Part shown: one piece after another, positions 41,517-49,846 of the stretch
Numbering within the stretch: position 1 is the stretch's first letter
Layout: each line of letters begins with the position of its first letter
From: Salinibacterium sp. ZJ450
GTDB lineage: Bacteria > Actinomycetota > Actinomycetes > Actinomycetales > Microbacteriaceae
Direction: 5' to 3'
NCBI RefSeq assembly: GCF_011751885.2
Contig: NZ_CP061771.1
Coordinates: 2,170,001-2,234,000 of the forward strand
Length of the DNA stretch: 64,000 nucleotides
Position numbers and translations under genes: made by a program
The notes under the pieces: model-generated
What the model saw: only the letters and a program-made list of their open reading frames with translations
What the model was told of the DNA's origin: nothing
The model's database searches: none

Positions 41517-41527
41517 GCCTTGCCTAA
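41509..41527 (-). promoter_or_regulatory. Iron box (IdeR/DtxR operator)
   Basis: TTAGGATTGCCTTGCCTAA matches the DtxR/IdeR consensus TTAGGTTAGGCTAACCTAA at 14 of 19 positions, with both TTAGG/CCTAA arms perfect. It lies about 50 bp upstream of the siderophore-binding gene, implying repression when iron is plentiful. Confidence 0.8.
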
Positions 41528-41588
41528 GGTAGCGCATGAAACGCGGCGCGCGCGACTGGAGATCAGACCGTGATCGGGGCAGGCCAGC

Positions 41589-42980
41589 TCAGGGCTGTGA
41601 CGTGGCCGCCGTCCGCACCCGGTACTGGGCGCCGCGGTGCGACTCGGGCAACCGGTCACCGTGCCCGAACAGCTTGTTCCGAAGCGTTCCGGTGGCGTAC
41701 TCCTCCGGGTACACGCCGCGCTTGCGAAGCTCTGGAACCACGTAGGTGACGACGTCCTCGAACGTTCCCGGCGTGATCGCGTAGGCGAGGTTGAAGCCGT
41801 CGACATCCGTCTCGGCCACCCACTCCTGCAACTGGTCGGCGATCTCAGCACCGGAGCCCACGATGAACGGCCCCAGCCCGCCGATCGCACCGTGCTCGGC
41901 GATATCCCGCACGGTGAACTCGCGGCCGTGCACCTCGGCCGACTCCTGGAAGTTCGCGATCACCGACTGGATCGCATTGCTCTTCACATTGCCCACCGGC
42001 TCGTCCAGGTCGTACTGGGACAGGTCGATGCCCATCCAGCCGGACATGAACACCAGTGCGCCCTCCGGGCTGGCGTAGGACAGGTAGTCCTCGAACTTGG
42101 CGCGCGCCTTCTCCGGCGTCTCATCGGTGATGATCGTCAGCAGCGTGTAGATGCGGGCCGAGTACCGATCACGGCCGGCAGCCTCCAACGCGTCCCGGAT
42201 GCGCTTCACCGAGCTGGCCAGCACCTCCTTGGTGGGGGCGGCCACGAAGATCGCCTCCGCGTTCCCTGCCGCGAACGCGATCCCGCGCGGCGAAGCGCCG
42301 GCCTGGTAGATCACCGGGGTGCGCTGCGGCGACGGCTCAGAGATGTGGATGCCGGGAACTGTGAAGTGCTTGCCCTGATGGTTGATCGGGTGCACCTTCG
42401 CCGGGTCGGTGAAGACACCGCTCTCCCGGTCGCGCACCACGGCGTCATCTTCCCAGGAGCCCTCCCACAGCTTGTACAGCACCTCCAGGTACTCGTCGGC
42501 GTACGCGTAGCGGTCGTCGTGTTCGAGCTGGTCATCCTGGCCCATGTTGCGGGCCGCGGAGGGCAGGTACCCGGTGACCACGTTCCAGCCGACCCGGCCC
42601 TTGGTCAGGTGGTCGAGGGTCGACATCCGTCTGGCGAACGGGTACGGATGTTCGTATGCAGTGCCGGCGGTCACTCCGAAGCCGAGGTTCTCGGTCACGT
42701 GCGCCATGGCCGACACCAGCATCAGCGGGTCGTTCACGGGCACCTGGGCGGCGTGACGGATGGCGGCCTCGTTGCTGCCGCCGTAGACGTCGTACGTGCC
42801 GAGCACGTCGGCGATGAAGATGCCGTCGAAGGTGCCGCGTTCGAGCAGCTTCGCGAGCTCGGTCCAGTAGTCGAGGTCCTTGTACCGGGACGACTGGTCG
42901 TTCGGGTGCCGCCACAGCCCGGAGGACTGGTGGGCGACGCAGTTCATGTCGAAAGCGTTGAATCGGATCTGCCTAGCCAT
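41589..42980 (-). CDS. FMNH2-dependent monooxygenase, NtaA/SnaA/DszA family
   Basis: LLM-class flavin monooxygenase of 463 residues from the large-subunit group that uses free FMNH2 (nitrilotriacetate, pristinamycin, dibenzothiophene-sulfone and dimethylsulfide monooxygenases). Features are NAFDMNCVAHQSSGLW at the N-terminus, RVGWNVVTG (about 128-136), DDRYAYADEYLEV and YQAGASPRG. It is divergent from an FMN reductase gene, its expected FMNH2 supplier. The substrate is not predictable. It interrupts the iron-uptake region and has no iron box of its own. Confidence 0.87.
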   Translation of the reverse strand: MARQIRFNAFDMNCVAHQSSGLWRHPNDQSSRYKDLDYWTELAKLLERGTFDGIFIADVLGTYDVYGGSNEAAIRHAAQVPVNDPLMLVSAMAHVTENLGFGVTAGTAYEHPYPFARRMSTLDHLTKGRVGWNVVTGYLPSAARNMGQDDQLEHDDRYAYADEYLEVLYKLWEGSWEDDAVVRDRESGVFTDPAKVHPINHQGKHFTVPGIHISEPSPQRTPVIYQAGASPRGIAFAAGNAEAIFVAAPTKEVLASSVKRIRDALEAAGRDRYSARIYTLLTIITDETPEKARAKFEDYLSYASPEGALVFMSGWMGIDLSQYDLDEPVGNVKSNAIQSVIANFQESAEVHGREFTVRDIAEHGAIGGLGPFIVGSGAEIADQLQEWVAETDVDGFNLAYAITPGTFEDVVTYVVPELRKRGVYPEEYATGTLRNKLFGHGDRLPESHRGAQYRVRTAATSQP

Positions 42981-43022
42981 CCGTCAATCGTCCGCGCCGA
43001 CGCGGGAGAATCCACTGCGGAA

Positions 43023-43057
43023 CGTCACACGGCGTCACATCGTGACGTCCTGTGACG
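43023..43057. promoter_or_regulatory. Nested dyad operator between monooxygenase and FMN reductase genes
   Basis: Two concentric inverted repeats share one centre at 43040: outer CGTCACA (43023-43029) / TGTGACG (43051-43057) and inner CGTCAC (43033-43038) / GTGACG (43042-43047). The spacing suits two stacked dimers of a regulator. It lies in the 119-bp divergent promoter region. Confidence 0.7.
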
Positions 43058-43099
43058 TGCCGGATCGACTCGCGGGGCGCACGTGCTTAACCTCGGGCA

Positions 43100-43693
43100 A
43101 TGGCTTCCGTATCGACCAGCACCCTCGACCGCCCGCTCTCCGTGGTCGGCGTCTCGGGCAGCCTGCAGACCCCGTCGAAGACGACGGCGCTGGTCACCGA
43201 GATCATCGCCAGCCTCGGTCGGCAACGCCCCATCGACCCTCACCTGATCGAGCTCGAGCGGATCGGCCCTGACCTCGCCGGGGCGATCAGCCGCGCACAG
43301 CTGCCAGAGTCGGTGGAGGAGGAACTGCGCCGGATCGAGACCGCCGACCTGCTCGTGGTCGCGAGCCCGGTGTACCGGGCCTCGTTCAGCGGCCTGTTCA
43401 AGCACCTGTTCGACTTCGTCGGCCAGTACGACCTCGTCGATACCCCGGTGCTGCTCGCCGCCACCGGGGGCAGCGACCGGCACGCGCTGATCATCGAGCA
43501 CCAGCTGCGGCCGCTGTTCGGCTTCTTCCAGGCGGTGACCCTGCCGCTCGGCGTGTACGCCTGCGATTCCGACTTCACCGACTATCGCGTGGCGAACCCG
43601 GAGCTGCTCACCAGAATCGACCTCGCGGTGGCCCGCGCGCAGCCGCTGATCAGGCCGGAGCCCGTGGTCGTCGACCGCCCGGCGTGGTTCTGA
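43100..43693 (+). CDS. NADPH-dependent FMN reductase (MsuE/SsuE type)
   Basis: Flavodoxin-fold reductase of 197 residues that supplies FMNH2 to two-component monooxygenases. It has the phosphate-binding segment GVSGSLQTPSKTTAL (about 17-31) and the family motif VVASPVYRASFSGLFKHLFDF (about 85-105). It is transcribed divergently from the NtaA/SnaA-like oxygenase across a shared nested dyad, so they probably form one inducible system. Confidence 0.9.
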   Translation: MASVSTSTLDRPLSVVGVSGSLQTPSKTTALVTEIIASLGRQRPIDPHLIELERIGPDLAGAISRAQLPESVEEELRRIETADLLVVASPVYRASFSGLFKHLFDFVGQYDLVDTPVLLAATGGSDRHALIIEHQLRPLFGFFQAVTLPLGVYACDSDFTDYRVANPELLTRIDLAVARAQPLIRPEPVVVDRPAWF

Positions 43694-43706
43694 GCTAGCG
43701 CGCGAT

Positions 43707-44552
43707 TCAGCCTGGTGGGGCAGCGGGGGCTGCCCCACCATGGAACCGTCCCACCGGCACCACCATCGGCGCCCCGCAGACCGGGTCGGTGACCACACGC
43801 GATTCCAGCGCGAAGGCGTTCTGCACCAGTTCCGCCGAGATCACCTCGGCCGGTGGTCCGCTGGCGATGATCCGCCCTGCGGCCATCACCACGATGTGGT
43901 CGGCGTAGCGGGCGGCCAGGTTCAGGTCGTGCAGCACCATCACGACGGTGGTGCCGCGGCTGCGGTTCAGGTCGGTGAGCAGGTCGAGCACCTCGATCTG
44001 GTGGGTCACGTCGAGGAACGTGGTCGGTTCATCCAGCAACAGGATGTCGGGATCCTGAGCCAGCACCATGGCGATCCACACCCGTTGGCGCTGACCGCCG
44101 GAGAGCTCCTCGATGCGTCGACCGGCGAGTTGCGCGGTGTCGGTCGCCCGCAGCGCCTCGGTGACCTGCGCGTCATCCGTGCTGGTCCACTGCCGGAACC
44201 AGCCCTGATGCGGGTACCGGCCGCGACCGACCAGGTCGGCGACGGTGATGCCCTCCGGTGCCGTCGGCGACTGCGGCAGGATGCCGATCGTGCGGGCCAC
44301 GTCCTTTGCGGTCTGGGCGTGGATGTCGCGGCCGTCGAGTGTCACCCGGCCGGACGCTGGTTTCAGCAGCCGCGAGATGCCGCGCAGCAGGGTCGATTTG
44401 CCGCACGCGTTGGCGCCCACGATCACGGTGACCTGCCCGTCGGGAACGGTGAGATCGAGGTCTTGGATGACCGGCCGGCCGTCGTAGGCGAGCCCGAGGT
44501 TCTCGGCGCGCAGCGTGTGGCGGGGCTTCCGGGCGACTGTCACATCGGTCAT
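43707..44552 (-). CDS. fepC: Iron-siderophore ABC transporter ATP-binding protein
   Basis: FepC/FhuC-type ATPase of 281 residues. Walker A is GANACGKST (an A-for-G variant common in this group), the signature is LSGGQRQR, Walker B is ILLLDEPTTFLD and the switch is LHDLN. The ATG at 44552 overlaps the permease stop as ATGA; an upstream in-frame start would lie inside that permease gene. It is the last gene of the SIP-fepD-fepG-fepC operon. Its final codons are encoded by a terminator-like hairpin. Confidence 0.92.
   Translation of the reverse strand: MTDVTVARKPRHTLRAENLGLAYDGRPVIQDLDLTVPDGQVTVIVGANACGKSTLLRGISRLLKPASGRVTLDGRDIHAQTAKDVARTIGILPQSPTAPEGITVADLVGRGRYPHQGWFRQWTSTDDAQVTEALRATDTAQLAGRRIEELSGGQRQRVWIAMVLAQDPDILLLDEPTTFLDVTHQIEVLDLLTDLNRSRGTTVVMVLHDLNLAARYADHIVVMAAGRIIASGPPAEVISAELVQNAFALESRVVTDPVCGAPMVVPVGRFHGGAAPAAPPG
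43713..43740. terminator. Hairpin between FMN reductase gene and fepC
   Basis: A perfect 12-bp stem, TGGTGGGGCAGC (43713-43724) with GCTGCCCCACCA (43729-43740), closes a GGGG loop. It overlaps the fepC C-terminal codons and lies between convergent genes. Confidence 0.65.
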
Positions 44553-45595
44553 GCGCCGCGTCCTCTCCTGTTGGCGGTGGCCAGCAGCCACAGCAGGTAT
44601 GGGGCGCCGATGACCCCGGTGACGATTCCGACCGGCACCTGCAGCGTGCCGGGCAGCAGGTGCTGCGCGGCGAAGTCCGCGGCGGTCACGAGCAGCATGC
44701 CGACCAGCGCGCTCGGCAGCAGCGCGAGCGACCCCGCACCGACAATCCGCCTGGCGATCGGCGCAGACACGAACGCGACGAACGCCACCGGACCGGCGAA
44801 CGCCGTGGCGACCGCGGCGAGCGCCACCGCGATCAGCAGCAGGGCGAGCCGGGTGGATTCGACCCTCACCCCGAGTCCGCCAGCCGTCTCGTCGCCGAGC
44901 TGCAGCATCCGCAGCCGTGGGGCGAGCAGGCCAAGCGCCGGCAGCAGCACCGCCAGGGCGAGCGCGAGCACGGCGATGTCGGCCCAGGCAGCGCCGCCGA
45001 TGCCGCCCACCATCCAGACCAGCGCCTGCTGCACGTCGCGCACGTCACCGCGGGTAATCAGGTAGCCGAGCACGGCCTGCACCATGAACGCAACACCGAC
45101 GCCGATCAGCACGAACCGGTAACCGGTGACGCCACCGCGCCAGGCGAGCAGGTAGATCGCGGTCGCCGCCACCAGCGCACCGAGGAACGCCGCCACCGGC
45201 ACCGCCGCGCCGCCGAGGCCCAGGATCAGGATGCTTCCCGCCGCGGCCGCGCTCGCTCCCCCGCTGATGCCGATGATGTCAGGGCTGGCGAGCGGGTTCT
45301 TCAGCAGCGTCTGGAACAGGGCTCCCGAGATCGCGAACGCCGCGCCGACGAGCGCGCCGAGCAGCAGCCGCGGTAACCGCAACCCGAAGATGATGAAGTT
45401 GTCGCGTGCCTCACCCTGCCCGGCCAGGGTGGCGATCAGGTCGGGCAGTGACAGCGTGTATGCGCCCACCGCGAGGCTGGCCGCGGCGACCATGACGACA
45501 AGCGCCGTGAGGGTCAGTCCGATGCGGGCGGCGCGTGCCCTGCGGTGTGCTCGGTCGTCGCGCCAAGGCTCGCTGCGCACGGTTGTCGTGGTCAT
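44549..45595 (-). CDS. fepG: Iron-siderophore ABC transporter permease (FepG-like)
   Basis: FecCD-family permease of 348 residues with about ten helices. Typical stretches are LRLPRLLLGALVGAAFAISGALFQTLLKNPLASPDIIGISGGAS and GPVAFVAFVSAPIARRIVG. The ATG at 45595 overlaps the fepD stop as TGATG. A very long upstream open frame is a shadow of fepD and is not part of the gene. Confidence 0.9.
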   Translation of the reverse strand: MTTTTVRSEPWRDDRAHRRARAARIGLTLTALVVMVAAASLAVGAYTLSLPDLIATLAGQGEARDNFIIFGLRLPRLLLGALVGAAFAISGALFQTLLKNPLASPDIIGISGGASAAAAGSILILGLGGAAVPVAAFLGALVAATAIYLLAWRGGVTGYRFVLIGVGVAFMVQAVLGYLITRGDVRDVQQALVWMVGGIGGAAWADIAVLALALAVLLPALGLLAPRLRMLQLGDETAGGLGVRVESTRLALLLIAVALAAVATAFAGPVAFVAFVSAPIARRIVGAGSLALLPSALVGMLLVTAADFAAQHLLPGTLQVPVGIVTGVIGAPYLLWLLATANRRGRGA

Positions 45596-46644
45596 CACAG
45601 CCCCGCCAGTTTCACGCGGCGCACCAGCGCGATCATGACCGGGGCGCCCACCAGCGCCACCACCAAACTGGCTTCGAGCTCGCCGGGGCGCACCACCAAG
45701 CGGCCGATGACGTCGGCGGCAAGCAGCAGGGCAGGGCCGAGCACCGCCGAGTATGCCAAAATCCAGCGGTAATCGGTTCCGGTGAATGATCGCACCAGGT
45801 GCGGGACCACCAGGCCAACGAACACGATCGGACCGGCGAGCGCCGTGGCTGACCCGCAGAGCAACACGATCGCGAGCCCCGAGACGAGGCGCGACACGGC
45901 GATGTTCTGGCCGAGGCCGCGGGCGAGGTCGTCGCCGAGTGCCAGCAGGTTGAGCATTCGCCCCACCGCGAGGGCGAGCACGACTCCGGCGAGCACGAAC
46001 GGCAGCAGCGCCTGCACTGTGGCTAGGTCCCGGTTCGCCAGGGATCCGACCGACCAGAACCGGTAGGTGCCGAGGGTGTCCACGTCCGTGATGAGCAGCA
46101 GGGTGATGATCGAGGTGAGGCCGGCGGTGAGGGCGGTGCCGGCCAGCGCCAGTTTCACCGGTGTGGCGCCTTCTCGGCCGATTGCGCCGATTCCGTAGAC
46201 GACGCTGGCGGCGATCGCCGCCCCGGCGAGGGCGAACCAGATGTAGCCGGCTGGCGCCGTGATGCCGAGGAACGAGATGGCGAGCACCACGCACAGTGAG
46301 GCCCCGGCGTTGACTCCGAGCAGCCCGGGGTCGGCGATCGGGTTGCGGGTGATGCCCTGCATGATCGCACCGGCGAGTCCGAGGCACGCGCCGGCGACGA
46401 TGCCGACCACGGTCCTCGGCACCCGCAGGTCGCGAACGACCAGGTGGTCGGTGTTGCCGGCGGTGGGGGCGAACACCGCGTCGAACACGCTGCCGAGTGG
46501 CACGTCTCGTGCCCCGAGCGCCAGGCTCAGCAGCACCACGAGCAGCAGCACGCCGAGGGCGACCAGCAGGCCGAGCACCCGGTGGCGTGACCGATCGCGG
46601 CGAGCGGGCGGCGCGCCGGCCGGCCGCGCGAGCGGCAGCGTCAT
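45595..46644 (-). CDS. fepD: Iron-siderophore ABC transporter permease (FepD-like)
   Basis: FecCD-family permease of 349 residues, partner of FepG. Landmarks are LRVPRTVVGIVAGACLGLAGAIMQGITRNPIADPGLLGVNAGAS and GPIVFVGLVVPHLVR. The ATG overlaps the siderophore-interacting protein stop as TAATG, so all four genes are translationally linked. Confidence 0.9.
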   Translation of the reverse strand: MTLPLARPAGAPPARRDRSRHRVLGLLVALGVLLLVVLLSLALGARDVPLGSVFDAVFAPTAGNTDHLVVRDLRVPRTVVGIVAGACLGLAGAIMQGITRNPIADPGLLGVNAGASLCVVLAISFLGITAPAGYIWFALAGAAIAASVVYGIGAIGREGATPVKLALAGTALTAGLTSIITLLLITDVDTLGTYRFWSVGSLANRDLATVQALLPFVLAGVVLALAVGRMLNLLALGDDLARGLGQNIAVSRLVSGLAIVLLCGSATALAGPIVFVGLVVPHLVRSFTGTDYRWILAYSAVLGPALLLAADVIGRLVVRPGELEASLVVALVGAPVMIALVRRVKLAGL

Positions 46645-47609
46645 TACTGGGCTTCGGCTTTACCGTGTCGCCAGTAGCCCATGAACGCCACCTGACGGCG
46701 GTCGATCCCGGTTTCGCTCACGAGGAAGCGTCGCAGGATCTTGATCATGGCCGCCTCGCCGGCGAGCCAGGCGTAGAACTGGCCGTGGGACTCGGCCGGT
46801 GAGTCCCAGAGCAGTTGGGTGTCAACGTCGACATCTTCGACGGACTGGGCGGATGCGGTGAGCGCGGGACGGACGACGGATGCGTGTGCGCTTACCCAGT
46901 CGCGCACGGCAGGCTCCAGGGCGGAGCCGACCGGGCCGCCGCTGCGGTCCAGCCAGGTGAGGGTACAGCCGGGTGTCAGGTCGAGGGACAGGCGGTCCGC
47001 GACATCCGGAACTTCGATGAAGGCGTGCGCGGTGACCCCGGCCGGCAGGGTTTCCAGCACGCTGCAGATCGCCGGCGCCGCGGTTTCGTCACCGGCCAGC
47101 AGAACCTCGGTGGCGTCCCCCGGGTGCCAGTCGATGCCGATGTCGGAGTCGAAGCTGCCGGAGTCTGGTCCGATGATGACGACCTCATCGCCGACGCGCA
47201 CGCTGGCCAGCCACTCGGCGGCCGGCCCGACGGCGGCGTGGGAGGCGTCGGGGTGGATCACCATGTCGACGTCGAGCTCCCGGCGCTGCGGACGCACCGC
47301 GCGCACCGTGTAGGTGCGGAACGGATTGCGCGCGTCGTCGGGCAGCTGACGCCAGCGGGCGTACCAGTCGCCGGCGAGGATGGTGTCGGCGTCGTCTGCG
47401 CCGAAGTCGCTGAGGCCGAGTCCGGGGATCGGCAGCACGATCTTGATCCGCTGGTCGAGGCCCGCGGTGCCGAATCGGTCGAAGTCTGGGCCGCTGAAGG
47501 TGACCCGCATGAAGTGCGGGCTGAGTCGGGTGAGCCCGGTGACCGAGGCGCGGAACGGGCGGTATCCGGGACGGGTGTCCTTCACCACAACCGGGCTCAA
47601 GGTAAGCAT
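46644..47609 (-). CDS. Siderophore-interacting protein (FAD ferric-siderophore reductase)
   Basis: ViuB/SIP-family flavoprotein of 321 residues that reduces ferric siderophores in the cytoplasm to release iron. The FAD-binding segment is RTYTVRAVRPQRRELDVDMVIH (about 97-118), followed by a ferredoxin-reductase-like domain with LLAGDETAAPAICSVLE (about 170-186). It is the first gene of the fepDGC operon and starts 9-27 bp from an iron box. Confidence 0.93.
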   Translation of the reverse strand: MLTLSPVVVKDTRPGYRPFRASVTGLTRLSPHFMRVTFSGPDFDRFGTAGLDQRIKIVLPIPGLGLSDFGADDADTILAGDWYARWRQLPDDARNPFRTYTVRAVRPQRRELDVDMVIHPDASHAAVGPAAEWLASVRVGDEVVIIGPDSGSFDSDIGIDWHPGDATEVLLAGDETAAPAICSVLETLPAGVTAHAFIEVPDVADRLSLDLTPGCTLTWLDRSGGPVGSALEPAVRDWVSAHASVVRPALTASAQSVEDVDVDTQLLWDSPAESHGQFYAWLAGEAAMIKILRRFLVSETGIDRRQVAFMGYWRHGKAEAQ

Positions 47610-47613
47610 TGCC

Positions 47614-47636
47614 TTAGTATGGCATGCCTAACCTAA
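47614..47636 (-). promoter_or_regulatory. Iron box upstream of the SIP-fepDGC operon
   Basis: The sequence TTAGTATGGCATGCCTAACC followed by TAA contains a near-perfect right half (GCCTAACCTAA, 10 of 11 against the IdeR consensus) and a weaker TTAG left arm. It lies directly upstream of the first gene and overlaps the transglutaminase stop codon, so iron control of the operon is likely. Confidence 0.7.
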
Positions 47637-49846
47637 ATCGATCTAGTCTCGTCTGTTCGGCGTGGAATCAGCGACAGCGGCAGCAGCAGTGCCCGCAGGC
47701 GCTGCAGCAGACCGTGGCCGCTCTCGATCCGGGCGATCACCTCGCGGGCGTCCGCGGGACCGACCGCGATCTCCCGCACCAGCAGGGCACCGGCATGCTC
47801 GGCGTAACTGTGCAGCTCGACGGCGTCGCGCAGCCGGTCGAGCTGTTCGCCGCGCACCTCACCGATCTCCTCGAGTCGGGTGGCGAAGGCCCTGGCCGTC
47901 TCGGTGTCCGGTGCGGGGATGCCGAAGTCGGTGGCGGTGTCACGCAGTTCCTGCCAGAACTGCTCAGGGCTGTGGCTGAGCAGCCGGCGCGAGCGGATGA
48001 AGCGTCGCCAGGATGCGGGCGCGAACACCACCAGCAGGGAGGCTGCCGTGATGCCGATGGTCCAGAGCACCGGCGCCCAGTCGACCACGTCCGCGCCGTC
48101 CGGGCCAGGCCGCTCAGACGGCAGGTCGCCGTCCCGCACGGTCGGTGCCGGCGCGCCCGTGGACGCGGGCACCGGGCGGGACTCGTCGACGTTCGGCGTG
48201 GCCGGGTCATCGACTACAGGAGCCTCGTAGTTCGGCAGCACACCCCGGCCGGGCGTGGGCTCGAACGGCACCCAACCGACGCCCTCGAAGAACAACTCCG
48301 GCCAGGCGTGCATGTCGTGCGAGGTGACCAGATAATAGTCCTCGCGGGTCTGCTCGTCGGTCTCCACCACACCGGGCAGGAAGCCCACGGCGACCCTGGC
48401 CGGAATTCCGGCCAGCCGCGCCATCACCGCCATGGACGAGGCGAAGTGCACGCAGTAGCCCTTCCTCACCTCGAGGAACTTGCTGATGACCGCCAACCCG
48501 TCGCCGTCGTAGCCGTCCTCGACCGGTGCGTCCTCCGAATAGTCGAAGTCACCGTTCCGGAAGTAGTCCTGCAGGGCTATGGCCTTCTCATACGCGGTGC
48601 TCAAGCCTCCGGTGACCTCGTCGGTTGCCGCGCGGATGTTGTCGGCCACGTCGACCGGCAGGTGGGTGTACTGCTGCACCGGCTCTGGCACCCGCTGGCC
48701 GACCGCGCGCAGTTGCTCAGCCGTCGGGCGGAGCCAGGCGCTTTCCACCGTGTACTCCTGCCAGCGGATGTAGGTGTTGTCCGCTCGAATGGACAACCCG
48801 TCGGGTTCCCAGAACCAGTCGCCGACCAGCCCGTCCACCTCGACCGGAGGGTAGGGAACCGGCAGCCAGCGGCCGACGGTGGAGCCGACCTCCACGTCGG
48901 TCGTCACGCTCTCCCGCACCACCGCATCCGACAGGCCGGGCGGTTCGGCGATCCTGTCCATCGTGTTGTCACGGTCGACCACGACGCCGGTGGGTTCCCA
49001 CTGCAGGCCGTCGAACTGGTCGAGGGTGACCATGCGCAGGTAGTGGCCGGATTCGCGGCTGGTCGTGTAGGTGAGCGCGACGAACGGGTCGGCGCGGCGT
49101 AGGTCGTTGCCGAGGTTCACCATCGGGTTCACGCCCACCTGCAGGCCTGCCGCCGCGCGGGTGCCGGACGAGTCGGGTTGCAGGCCGGCGAGCACCGGCG
49201 CGGCGATCAGCGCCCCCACCACCACGAACGCGCCGACCGTGACGGCGCTGCCGGGTTGCGGACGCCGCCGGTCCACCCAGAGCACGAGCAGCCACGCGCT
49301 GGCGGTGAACACGAAGGTGAAGACCGAGCTCAGCTCGCGCTGCACCACGCTCGGGATCGCCACCACCACCAGCAGCGGGATGCCGCTGAGCGCCGGCGAG
49401 CGAAGTGGCAGCGCAACCGTGTCGAGGGTCACCGCCACCACCCCGATGCCGAGCGCGATGATGAACAGCATGCCCTCGGTCGCCGCCGCCGGCACGATCG
49501 ATTGCGCGATGCCGAGCTGCCCGGCCAGCGTCAGTTCGCCAAAGCGGTCGACGGAGTCGAAGGTGGGGATGACCCAGAAGATGGCGGTGTCGGCCGCGAA
49601 CCGCAGGGTGAGCAGCACCAGGACCGCGGCGAGCGCCGCCAGCGGCGGGATGACGCGAAACCGGGTGAGCCCGCGCACCCATCCCGCGACGCCCAGGGCG
49701 ACGAACGCGGTGAAGACGGCGAGCAGCCACCAGTCCCAACCCTCCAGGGCGCTGGAGAGTCCGGTGACCGCGACCGTGAGGGCGAGCGCCAGTGCCGCAG
49801 TCATCGGCCAGTTGTTCCGCCGTCCGCGCGACTCAGATGAGGCCAT
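47633..49846 (-). CDS. Membrane transglutaminase-like protein (TgpA family)
   Basis: Protein of 737 residues. About six to eight N-terminal helices (to about 225), an extracytoplasmic transglutaminase-like domain with the Cys-His-Asp set in GYCVHFASS, HDMHAWPE and GWVPFEPTPG, one more helix near 600, and a C-terminal DUF4129-like tail. The start at ATG 49846 has GGAGG five bases upstream and overlaps the DUF58 gene. MoxR-DUF58-transglutaminase is a recurring operon thought to act in envelope protein maturation; its exact substrate is unknown. Confidence 0.9.
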   Translation of the reverse strand: MASSESRGRRNNWPMTAALALALTVAVTGLSSALEGWDWWLLAVFTAFVALGVAGWVRGLTRFRVIPPLAALAAVLVLLTLRFAADTAIFWVIPTFDSVDRFGELTLAGQLGIAQSIVPAAATEGMLFIIALGIGVVAVTLDTVALPLRSPALSGIPLLVVVAIPSVVQRELSSVFTFVFTASAWLLVLWVDRRRPQPGSAVTVGAFVVVGALIAAPVLAGLQPDSSGTRAAAGLQVGVNPMVNLGNDLRRADPFVALTYTTSRESGHYLRMVTLDQFDGLQWEPTGVVVDRDNTMDRIAEPPGLSDAVVRESVTTDVEVGSTVGRWLPVPYPPVEVDGLVGDWFWEPDGLSIRADNTYIRWQEYTVESAWLRPTAEQLRAVGQRVPEPVQQYTHLPVDVADNIRAATDEVTGGLSTAYEKAIALQDYFRNGDFDYSEDAPVEDGYDGDGLAVISKFLEVRKGYCVHFASSMAVMARLAGIPARVAVGFLPGVVETDEQTREDYYLVTSHDMHAWPELFFEGVGWVPFEPTPGRGVLPNYEAPVVDDPATPNVDESRPVPASTGAPAPTVRDGDLPSERPGPDGADVVDWAPVLWTIGITAASLLVVFAPASWRRFIRSRRLLSHSPEQFWQELRDTATDFGIPAPDTETARAFATRLEEIGEVRGEQLDRLRDAVELHSYAEHAGALLVREIAVGPADAREVIARIESGHGLLQRLRALLLPLSLIPRRTDETRSI

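Noticed and set aside
44549-46387. Apparent 612-residue FecCD permease
   Set aside because: The first ~260 residues are a shadow of fepD. The ATG at 45595 gives a permease of normal length.
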